Assembly (NCBI GenBank): GCA_018658685.1
Contig: JABHUT010000209.1
Coordinates: 1-5,347, forward strand
DNA length: 5,347 bases
Source of the DNA: Alphaproteobacteria bacterium
GTDB lineage: Bacteria > Pseudomonadota > Alphaproteobacteria > MED-G09
Direction of reading: 5' to 3'
The notes beneath the pieces were generated by a model that was given only the letters and a program-made list of their open reading frames with translations, ran no database searches and had not been told where the DNA came from. The position numbers were made by a program, and so were the translations under genes. How positions within the stretch are numbered: the stretch's first letter is position 1; every line of letters begins with the position of its first letter. Below, piece after piece: positions 1 through 5,195 of this stretch.

Positions 1-121
1 CATATTTATTCATCACATCTATTATTTCAAATCTACTTTCAGCATCAATTGCTTTAGAGTAAACACTAAAATTTAATGAAATTAAGAGCCCCAAAAAAAC
101 TGTTAAAATTAAGCTACGCAT
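1..121 (-). CDS. secreted protein of unknown function, N-terminal fragment
   Basis: Reading leftward from an ATG at 121-119, 40 codons stay open to the window edge, where the gene is cut. A GGAG ribosome binding site sits about 7 bases before the ATG. The first 24 residues form a classical signal peptide: a basic residue at position 2, a hydrophobic core over about residues 4-20, and a small-x-Ala cleavage site (Ser22-Lys23-Ala24), so the product is probably exported to the periplasm or anchored outside the cytoplasm. The visible start of the mature part (residues 25-40, with FEIIDVMNKY) resembles the opening helix of SnoaL/NTF2-like domains, but 16 residues are too few to rely on. Function is not recognised. 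The gene is divergent from the ferritin-like gene and could share its upstream control region. Confidence 0.65.
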   Translation of the reverse strand, partial: MRSLILTVFLGLLISLNFSVYSKAIDAESRFEIIDVMNKY

Positions 122-203
122 ATAAATCTCCGTAAAATTAAACTTAAATAGAATGATACAATAATCTAAATTTATAAAAAGCCTTTAATAATTTTATTTT
201 TTT

Positions 204-228
204 TGTGCAAATAAATTGCATTTGCACA
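204..228. promoter_or_regulatory. putative Fur/Mur-type operator upstream of the ferritin gene
   Basis: A perfect 9-bp inverted repeat, TGTGCAAAT (204-212) and ATTTGCACA (220-228), is separated by 7 bases. Inside it, TGCAAAT-A-AATTGCA (206-220) is itself a 7-1-7 palindrome with one mismatch, and another ATTTGCA half-site follows at 220-226. Overlapping 7-1-7 half-sites are the known layout of Fur boxes. TGCAAAT-type half-sites fit, from memory, the boxes described for alphaproteobacterial Fur/Mur. The site lies 54 bases before an iron-storage gene and overlaps the likely promoter, which would suit iron- or manganese-dependent control. The palindrome is seen directly; the regulator is inferred. 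Confidence 0.5.
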
Positions 229-253
229 CAGGTATTATTTTATTTGCTATAAA
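222..253 (+). promoter_or_regulatory. possible promoter of the ferritin-like gene
   Basis: TATAAA at 248-253, preceded by TG at 245-246, forms an extended -10 element. TTGCAC at 222-227 could serve as the -35, but the 20-base spacer is longer than usual. This -35 lies inside the inverted repeat, so a bound regulator would compete with RNA polymerase. An AGGAG ribosome binding site (271-275) lies 6 bases before the ATG at 282. The promoter assignment is tentative. Confidence 0.35.
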
Positions 254-281
254 CTCAATAAATCAAAGTTAGGAGATTAAA

Positions 282-722
282 ATGAGAGAAATGGATAATA
301 AAGTTGTTTGCGATATTCTTAATGAAGTAATGGAGTACGAACTAGCTGGTGTTGTAAGATACACTCATTCTTCTTTAATGGTATCAGGACCAAATAGAAT
401 TCCTATTGTTGAGTTTTTGCAAGCACAGGCCCAGGAATCATTAACGCATGCACAACAGGCAGGTGAACTCCTTACAGGTCTTGATGGTCATCCAAGTCAA
501 AAAATTGCAAAAATAAATGAAAGTCATCGTCATTCTATTCAGGATATTCTTCAAGAAAGCCTAGATCATGAATTATATGCGTTAAGCTTATATAAAAAGT
601 TACTTGAAAGTGTTGAGAATGCTTCTATTTATCTTGAAGAATACTCAAGGAATATGATTGGTCAAGAAGAGCAACATAGTCTTGAGCTAAAAAAAATGCT
701 CAAAGATTTTTCAACATCATAG
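282..722 (+). CDS. bacterioferritin-like diiron protein (iron storage), apparently without heme ligand
   Basis: This 146-residue protein belongs to the ferritin-like/bacterioferritin group: a four-helix bundle that oxidises Fe(II) at a diiron centre and usually assembles into a cytoplasmic iron-storing shell. Candidate iron ligands are Glu20 (in YELAG), Glu52 and His56 (in ESLTHA), Glu97 (in DHELYA), and Glu129 with His132 (in GQEEQH). The ExxH spacing of the second pair is canonical; the first pair is spaced ExxxH. The heme-binding Met that directly follows the first-pair Glu in classical bacterioferritin (Met52 in E. coli Bfr) is replaced by Ser53, and no Met is nearby, so heme binding is unlikely. 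The ESLxHAQQAGE and GHPS stretches match, from memory, an alphaproteobacterial bacterioferritin subfamily. The length is slightly under that of classical Bfr. The start is supported by AGGAG six bases upstream. An in-frame Met4 exists but is too close to the Shine-Dalgarno to be preferred. The upstream palindrome suggests metal-responsive control. Confidence 0.88.
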   Translation: MREMDNKVVCDILNEVMEYELAGVVRYTHSSLMVSGPNRIPIVEFLQAQAQESLTHAQQAGELLTGLDGHPSQKIAKINESHRHSIQDILQESLDHELYALSLYKKLLESVENASIYLEEYSRNMIGQEEQHSLELKKMLKDFSTS

Positions 723-789
723 CAAATTAAAATCTGATAATTATTCTATAATTACTATTGTTTTTTATCTTTTATCAGTATGAGTAGAT

Positions 790-1536
790 ATGGGTATTGA
801 TATTTTTAAAAATTTATTGAACGAAAGTTCAAAAATAGTTGTTTTTACAGGTGCTGGTATTTCAACTGAATCAGGAATTCCCGACTTCAGAAGTCCATCA
901 GGTATGTGGACTAAAAATCAACCAATAGAGTTCAAAGACTTCTTGTCCTCAGAAGATATAAGAATTGAGTTTTGGAAAAGAAAATTTGATATTGATGCTA
1001 CAATATCTAATGCAAAACCAAATTCTGGTCATAATGCAATTTCAAAATTGAATAAAATAGGAAAAGTTTATAAGGTAATCACTCAAAATATTGATAATTT
1101 ACATCAAAATTCAGGTATTTTAAGTGATGATGTTATAGAGCTTCACGGTAATACGACTTACGCAAAGTGTCTGGATTGTGAAAAAAGATATGAGCTAGAT
1201 CTTATTAAAAGATTATTTGAGAGCACAAATAAACCTCCTTATTGCGAAGAATGTAAAGGTATAATAAAAACAGCAACGATTTCCTTTGGCCAGCCAATGC
1301 CAAAAAATGAAATGCTTAGAGCAGAGGAGGCTACATTATCATGTGACCTTTTCTTCGCTATAGGCTCTTCTTTGCAGGTCTATCCGGCCGCTAGCTTTCC
1401 TATTATTGCTAAAAATAACGGTGCCAACCTTGTAATTTTAAATAGAGAGGCGACTGATTTAGATAAATACGCGGATTTAGTTATTCATAATGAAATAGGT
1501 CAGTTTTTATCTGAAAATCTAGCTTTGTTTAATTAA
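790..1536 (+). CDS. Sir2-family NAD-dependent protein deacylase
   Basis: This cytoplasmic sirtuin of 248 residues would remove acyl groups from lysines, using NAD and producing nicotinamide and O-acyl-ADP-ribose. The full motif set is visible: the NAD-binding GAGIS with ESGIPDFRS (21-35), TQNIDNLH (98-105), the catalytic His119 in LHG, a four-Cys zinc site (Cys127, Cys130, Cys152, Cys155), FGQPMP (166-171, where many sirtuins have FGE), GSSLQVYPA (192-200) and a C-terminal NxE-like segment near 218-220. Length is normal for a bacterial CobB/Sir2 protein. The Tyr-x-x-Arg pair that marks desuccinylases such as E. coli CobB is not evident: the aligned region reads FWKRK (61-65), so deacetylation or longer-chain deacylation is more likely, by inference. 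No strong ribosome binding site precedes the ATG. The gene lies 67 bases after the ferritin gene on the same strand with no convincing terminator between, so co-transcription is possible. Its last 8 bases overlap the end of the opposing MocA-like gene. Confidence 0.93.
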   Translation: MGIDIFKNLLNESSKIVVFTGAGISTESGIPDFRSPSGMWTKNQPIEFKDFLSSEDIRIEFWKRKFDIDATISNAKPNSGHNAISKLNKIGKVYKVITQNIDNLHQNSGILSDDVIELHGNTTYAKCLDCEKRYELDLIKRLFESTNKPPYCEECKGIIKTATISFGQPMPKNEMLRAEEATLSCDLFFAIGSSLQVYPAASFPIIAKNNGANLVILNREATDLDKYADLVIHNEIGQFLSENLALFN

Positions 1537-2125
1537 AATCTTTTTGTGTATCGAAGTCTTTTAAAACTCCAGAGGAGCTTCTTGCTCTTACAATATCAAA
1601 TTTTCCATCAAGGATTGTACTTTTTAGACCTTTATCTTTGAGTAAATTTTCGTATTGAATAATTTTTTTATATATTTCTAGGGGGATTATAATTGGATTT
1701 CCAAGTCTTCCGTTAAACTCAGGAATGCAAATTTTTTTTTCATCATGCAATAAAAATGTATCTAGAATGGAATTGATGTCTTTTGAGCTAACGAGCGGCA
1801 TATCTGCAAGAGAAATCATTATTCCAGTTACTTCATTATCGATATAATCATTAATTCTCTTAATTGAAGAGAGCATACCGCTCATATAATTATCATTTTC
1901 TATTACTCCTATTTGAAAATTTTTAAGAGTATCTTTTAAAGATTCTTTATCATGACCAATTATAATATTTAGTTTTTCTAATTTACTTTCAGAATGATTT
2001 TTAAGTGTTTGATTTATAATAATTTTATTTTTATATTTCTTTAATAATTTATTCTCAGAACCCATTCGCTTGGACATTCCAGCTGCTAAAATAAAGCAAG
2101 CTACTTTATTTAACGGTTGTTCCAA
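1529..2125 (-). CDS. MocA-like molybdenum cofactor cytidylyltransferase
   Basis: Member of the MobA/MocA nucleotidyltransferase family. MocA transfers CMP from CTP to molybdopterin, giving the MCD cofactor used by CO-dehydrogenase-like enzymes. Numbered from the start chosen here, the signature nucleotide-binding loop is LAAGMSKRMG (13-22) with Lys26, followed by GMLSSI (83-88), the metal-binding LADMP (106-110), GRLGNP (139-144) and a terminal DFDT (190-193). GxxGNP and the operon setting favour MocA over the GMP-adding MobA. Start choice: the first ATG (at 2170) would add a 15-residue tail before the core strand and overlap the upstream gene by 61 bases. A TTG at 2125 with GAGAG four bases upstream gives 198 residues, close to E. 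coli MocA, and only a 16-base overlap, suggesting translational coupling. The ATG start remains possible. It is the last gene of the minus-strand operon and converges on the sirtuin gene. Confidence 0.85.
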   Translation of the reverse strand: MEQPLNKVACFILAAGMSKRMGSENKLLKKYKNKIIINQTLKNHSESKLEKLNIIIGHDKESLKDTLKNFQIGVIENDNYMSGMLSSIKRINDYIDNEVTGIMISLADMPLVSSKDINSILDTFLLHDEKKICIPEFNGRLGNPIIIPLEIYKKIIQYENLLKDKGLKSTILDGKFDIVRARSSSGVLKDFDTQKDFN

Positions 2126-2829
2126 TTTTCTCTCAACTCTTCCATTGTATATTTTTGATTTCTTAGGCATGAAATAATCTCAGACATTATTGAAATGGCT
2201 ATTTCACCTGGTGTTTGAGCATTGATGGGGAGGCCGATAGGACCATTAATTTTCAAAATATCTTCATGACTAATATTATTATCCAAAAACCTTTCAATTC
2301 TCTTTTTGTGAGTTTTTTTACTCCCTAAAGCTCCAATATAGAAACATTCTGATTCTAGGCTTCTTTTTAAGGCTATATCATCTAAATTTGGTTCATGAGT
2401 AAGTGTTACAACAGCGGTTCGTGAGTCAAGAACCAGTTCATTAAATGCATCTTCAGGCCAAGCACAGATAACTTTATTGTTTGGAAACCTCTCTTGTTCA
2501 GCAAATGCTTCTCTCGGATCTACAATTATTACTTCAAAGTCTAGGTTTTCCGCTATTAATGCTAAGGATTGAGCTACATGGACGGCCCCAACAATTATTA
2601 ATTTTGGAGGAGGGTTAAACGGGTTAATTATCCAATCTTCATTGTTACTCTCTACAAGAATCAACTTATCTTCTTTTAAAGCTTTATTTATAGATTTATT
2701 CAAATCACTCTTATCAGAATCTTCAATAGTTATTACAAATGTATCAGTTGAATTTACTTTTGAAACTAAACAAAAGGGCTCTTTTTTTTTCTTAAGGCTT
2801 ACAATTCTCTCTAAAATTTCTTTATTCAT
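2110..2829 (-). CDS. XdhC-family protein, Rossmann (C-terminal) domain
   Basis: This 239-residue protein corresponds to the C-terminal half of XdhC, the chaperone that binds molybdenum cofactor, helps its sulfuration and inserts it into xanthine-dehydrogenase/CO-dehydrogenase-family enzymes in the cytoplasm. Residues 1-75 are a poorly conserved leader rich in Lys and Asp. From residue 77 a Rossmann fold starts with LIIVGAVHVAQSLA (77-90), then VDPREAFAEQERFP (103-116), VTLTHEPNLDD (141-151), IGALGSKKTH (165-174) and GPIGLPINAQTPGEIA (196-211). GAVHVA replaces the GAGHVG form of many XdhC proteins; I recall this as common in the Cox-linked branch. The start codon overlaps the stop of the preceding XdhC N-terminal gene by 8 bases (ATGAATAA), so the two are almost certainly translationally coupled and act together. 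Its own end overlaps the MocA gene. Confidence 0.92.
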   Translation of the reverse strand: MNKEILERIVSLKKKKEPFCLVSKVNSTDTFVITIEDSDKSDLNKSINKALKEDKLILVESNNEDWIINPFNPPPKLIIVGAVHVAQSLALIAENLDFEVIIVDPREAFAEQERFPNNKVICAWPEDAFNELVLDSRTAVVTLTHEPNLDDIALKRSLESECFYIGALGSKKTHKKRIERFLDNNISHEDILKINGPIGLPINAQTPGEIAISIMSEIISCLRNQKYTMEELRENWNNR

Positions 2830-3148
2830 TGCTTTCCAAAGACTCGATACGTATCTTTATATCTCCTCCACAGGCCAATCCAACCTCCCAAGCTTTATCA
2901 TTTGTAATACCATATTGTAACAATTTTATTGTTGGTTTACCGATAATTTCAAGAGCATTCGAAACAACATCACCTTCAACACATCCACCTGATACTGACC
3001 CTACCATCAGCCCATCATCGCGAATAGCTAGTTGAGAACCTGCTTTCCTTGGAGCTGAGCCCCAAGTTTTTACAACAGTTGCAATTGCAACATTATGACC
3101 ATTATTTAGCCATAAAAGGGCAGATTCGATTGGGTCATTAGTTTCCAT
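2822..3148 (-). CDS. XdhC/CoxI-family protein, N-terminal domain
   Basis: This 108-residue protein is the N-terminal XdhC_CoxI domain alone, the part of XdhC/CoxI-type maturation factors thought to contact the molybdenum cofactor. Conserved blocks are TWGSAPRKAGS (28-38), GSVSGGCVEGDVV (50-62) and WEVGLACGGDIKI (87-99). Cys56 and Cys93 lie in the two Gly-rich motifs and are the plausible cofactor-contacting residues. The protein stops right after the domain, and the Rossmann half is encoded by the next gene; together they equal one full XdhC plus a short linker. This is an organised two-gene form and not a frameshift relic, because the downstream gene has its own ATG and each half begins and ends at a domain edge. 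The start overlaps the end of the CoxM-like gene by 11 bases. Confidence 0.92.
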   Translation of the reverse strand: METNDPIESALLWLNNGHNVAIATVVKTWGSAPRKAGSQLAIRDDGLMVGSVSGGCVEGDVVSNALEIIGKPTIKLLQYGITNDKAWEVGLACGGDIKIRIESLESNE

Positions 3149-3944
3149 TTGATAAAGTTTCGACTGCTCTTATTGCCATAATATTAACTAGATTGGCGCG
3201 ATAATCAGAATTTCCATGAATATCAGACATTACACCTTCAGAAGAAAGCTTAATTGTTTCTGCGGTTGATGTGGACCAATCACTTAAAAGGGCATTTTCC
3301 ATTTCTTTCCATCTAAAGACACCATTTTCGCCTGCACCTGTGACGGCCACTCTTATTTCATTATCTGATTTTGAGATAAAAACACCAGCCATTGCATATC
3401 TTGATGCTGGATTTGGAAATTTCATATAACAAGAATTTTTAATTATCGGAAAAGATACTTGAGTAACAATTTCATCTTCGTCGAGAATTGTTTCAAATAG
3501 ATCAATAAAAAACTCATCAGCTTTTATTTCTCTTTTTGTAGTTTTTATTGTTGCACCAAGGCCTAAGCAAGCAGCAGGGTAGTCAGCTGTAGGATCATTA
3601 TTTGTTATTGATCCCCCAATAGTTCCCATATTTCTTACATGAGGATCACCAATACCTTCAGCAAGTTTAGACAATGAGGGTAAATTATTTCTAACTATTT
3701 CTGAAGAGTAGACTTCAAAATGATTTGAAACTGATCCTATTACTATATTATCAGACTCATTTTTAATAAATTTAAGCTCTTCAATATGCCTTATATCGAT
3801 AAGTTGTTCTGGTGAAGCCAATCTTTGCTTCATAGTTGGTATAAGTGTCATTCCTCCAGCAAGTATTTTTGCTTCTGGGTTGCTAGATAAGGCTGTTGAT
3901 GCTTCTTCAATTGATGCTGCTTTAATATAATTAAATTTATACAT
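3138..3944 (-). CDS. CoxM-like FAD-binding medium subunit of a molybdenum hydroxylase
   Basis: This 268-residue protein is the flavoprotein subunit of the xanthine dehydrogenase/CO dehydrogenase family, taking electrons from the [2Fe-2S] subunit to FAD and onward to an acceptor. The two FAD-binding signatures are intact: AGGMTLIPTMKQRL (29-42) and GTIGGS (107-112) followed by NDPTADYP (116-123). The C-terminal third (from about residue 170) matches the CO dehydrogenase flavoprotein C-terminal domain, with RYAMAGVFI and VAVTGAGENGVFR segments. Length is normal for CoxM. The gene starts one base after the CoxS stop codon and overlaps the XdhC N-terminal gene by 11 bases, so it is mid-operon. 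Subunits of this family are alike whatever the substrate, so CO, nicotinate, aldehyde or other substrates cannot be told apart from this chain. Confidence 0.93.
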   Translation of the reverse strand: MYKFNYIKAASIEEASTALSSNPEAKILAGGMTLIPTMKQRLASPEQLIDIRHIEELKFIKNESDNIVIGSVSNHFEVYSSEIVRNNLPSLSKLAEGIGDPHVRNMGTIGGSITNNDPTADYPAACLGLGATIKTTKREIKADEFFIDLFETILDEDEIVTQVSFPIIKNSCYMKFPNPASRYAMAGVFISKSDNEIRVAVTGAGENGVFRWKEMENALLSDWSTSTAETIKLSSEGVMSDIHGNSDYRANLVNIMAIRAVETLSNGN

Positions 3945-3945
3945 A

Positions 3946-4413
3946 TTAGGCCTGTACCTTTTCAGCAGCAGCTAAAATTGATTTGACAATATTTTGATAT
4001 CCAGTGCATCTGCATAAATTTCCTTCCAGTTCCTCTCTTACAATTTTTTCATTAAGAACAGGTTTTCTATTAATTAAATCTACAGCAGCCATTATCATCC
4101 CTGGAGTACAAAAGCCACATTGTAATCCATGGTTTTCTTTAAAAGCCTCCTGAACCGGGTGAAGTTTATTATCTTCAGCAAGACCTTCAATGGTTGTAAT
4201 AGAAGATTTATTGGCTTGTAAAGCTAACATAGAGCAGCTTTTTACAGCAATCCCATTTAAATGAATTACACATGCCCCGCATTGACTTGTGTCACATCCT
4301 ACATGCGTTCCTGTTAAATTAAGATCATCTCTAAGAAAATGAACAAGTAATTGTCTTTCCTCAACCTCAGAAGACATCTTTTTTCCGTTTACTTCTATTT
4401 CTACTAAAGGCAT
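3946..4413 (-). CDS. CoxS-like [2Fe-2S] small subunit of a molybdenum hydroxylase
   Basis: This 155-residue iron-sulfur subunit passes electrons from the molybdenum site to the FAD subunit. The N-terminal plant-ferredoxin-like domain carries Cys40, Cys45, Cys48 and Cys60 (CDTSQCGAC then a later Cys). The C-terminal four-helix domain carries the second cluster with Cys99 and Cys102 (CGFCTPGM) and Cys134 and Cys136 (GNLCRCTGYQNI). All eight cluster ligands are present and the length is typical, so the protein should be functional. A GGGGG Shine-Dalgarno-like run lies four bases before the ATG. It follows the CoxG-like gene after 27 bases and precedes the CoxM-like gene by one base. In known form II clusters the large subunit gene lies between S and M; it is not there. 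Confidence 0.95.
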   Translation of the reverse strand: MPLVEIEVNGKKMSSEVEERQLLVHFLRDDLNLTGTHVGCDTSQCGACVIHLNGIAVKSCSMLALQANKSSITTIEGLAEDNKLHPVQEAFKENHGLQCGFCTPGMIMAAVDLINRKPVLNEKIVREELEGNLCRCTGYQNIVKSILAAAEKVQA

Positions 4414-4440
4414 TTTTCCCCCATGCTTTTATTTGTTATT

Positions 4441-5013
4441 TTATATTTGACCTAAAAAATACCATAAAACAATACTTAAAATTGAAAGAATTGCCAATGT
4501 ACTTATCCAAACTTTTGGAGAAAAGCCTTCGCTATTATCAACAACTATTTCATCATTTCTTTGTGAATCATTGCCCTGTGATAAAATTTCATTAAATTTT
4601 CCAAAAAACTGATCTGCTAATTTATTAGCTGCAGTATCAATTAGTCGTTGACCTATTTGAGCTAATTTTCCTCCAACACTTGCATTTACAGAATACATAA
4701 GGAGTGTTCCATCATTATGCTCTTCCAAGGATACTCTCGCCTCGCCTTTTGCAAACCCAGCAGCTCCTCCAGAACCTTCGCCAGTTAATATATAACTATA
4801 TGGAGGGTTAACTTCAGATAATTTAATTTTACCAGCAAATTTTGCACTTATTGGACCAATTTTTGTCTTAACTGTTGCGGTTAAATTTTCTGCATCAGTC
4901 TTTTCGACAGTTTGCGCTCCTGGAATAGCTTTCAATAGCTGATCAGGATTATTTAGAGCATCCCAAACCTCTTGCCTTGAAGCAAAAATTATTTTTTCAC
5001 CTTTCATTTCCAT
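4441..5013 (-). CDS. CoxG-like SRPBCC protein with C-terminal membrane anchor
   Basis: Residues 1-145 form an SRPBCC/CoxG domain (carbon monoxide dehydrogenase subunit G family), with the typical start (EVWDALNNPD, 15-24), IPG (30-32), KIGPI (51-55) and a Gly-rich GEGSGGAAGFAKGEA (78-92). A polar linker (about 145-165) leads to one hydrophobic segment at about 168-187, ending three residues before the C terminus, so the domain should face the cytoplasm while tethered to the inner membrane. Known CoxG proteins attach CO dehydrogenase to the membrane and help it reach the quinone pool; the same role is inferred here. The ATG at 5013 is the first in-frame start after a TAA and gives the usual family N terminus, but its ribosome binding site is weak; Met3 is an alternative. 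It is the first gene of the visible minus-strand operon, and its promoter must lie in 5014-5195 or further upstream. Confidence 0.9.
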   Translation of the reverse strand: MEMKGEKIIFASRQEVWDALNNPDQLLKAIPGAQTVEKTDAENLTATVKTKIGPISAKFAGKIKLSEVNPPYSYILTGEGSGGAAGFAKGEARVSLEEHNDGTLLMYSVNASVGGKLAQIGQRLIDTAANKLADQFFGKFNEILSQGNDSQRNDEIVVDNSEGFSPKVWISTLAILSILSIVLWYFLGQI

Positions 5014-5195
5014 ATTGGCACCATTTTATCTGTAAATATGAATAAGTTATATTGACTTTCGTTTGAATAGGGAAACTATTTTTGTTAATACTTAATATTT
5101 ATATAGAAGCTAATCAGGGATTTTATAATTCTAAAATAATAATTTTATAGAGGTTTTATAGGTTTTATAATAAACACAATTAAATGGAGTTTTTA
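5014..5195. promoter_or_regulatory. divergent control region between the coxG-like and thioesterase genes
   Basis: This non-coding 182-bp stretch must hold the promoters for both directions. On the plus strand there are two exact TATAAT boxes (5124-5129 and 5166-5171), neither with a good -35 at standard distance, and GGAG (5186-5189) six bases before the thioesterase ATG. TTTTATA occurs four times (5121, 5143, 5154 and 5163), the last two within a 9-bp tandem repeat GGTTTTATA (5152-5169). A short inverted repeat AATAG-N5-CTATT lies at 5066-5080. On the minus strand I see only a TATAAC-like -10 near 5045-5050 and no convincing -35. No RNA gene is evident. Confidence 0.45.
5152..5169. repeat. 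9-bp tandem direct repeat
   Basis: Two exact adjacent copies of GGTTTTATA. The second copy runs into a TATAAT box (5166-5171). It may be chance in AT-rich DNA, or part of the promoter of the thioesterase gene. Confidence 0.6.

Noticed and set aside
122..281. Possible small RNA or riboswitch in the ferritin upstream region
   Set aside because: Apart from the palindrome, which reads better as a protein-binding site, there is no stable structured element, only A/T-rich sequence.
734..778. Inverted repeat CTGATAA/TTATCAG after the ferritin gene, considered as a terminator
   Set aside because: The stem is only 7 bp and AT-rich with a 31-base loop, and the T-run (761-766) lies inside the loop and not after the stem.
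2126..2170. Extra 15 N-terminal residues of the MocA-like protein starting at ATG 2170
   Set aside because: It gives a long overlap with the upstream gene and an N-terminal tail not seen in the family. Kept only as an alternative start.
2642..2920. Plus-strand open frame of 92 codons
   Set aside because: It lies antisense to the two XdhC genes, whose motifs are unambiguous. Its translation is low-complexity and hydrophobic with no recognisable domain.
2829..3035. Plus-strand open frame of 68 codons
   Set aside because: Antisense shadow of the XdhC N-terminal gene. It shows no ribosome binding site and no family resemblance.
4414..4440. Possible small gene or promoter between the CoxG- and CoxS-like genes
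   Set aside because: Only 27 bases; it holds the CoxS ribosome binding site. An ATG at 4424 is out of frame with CoxS.
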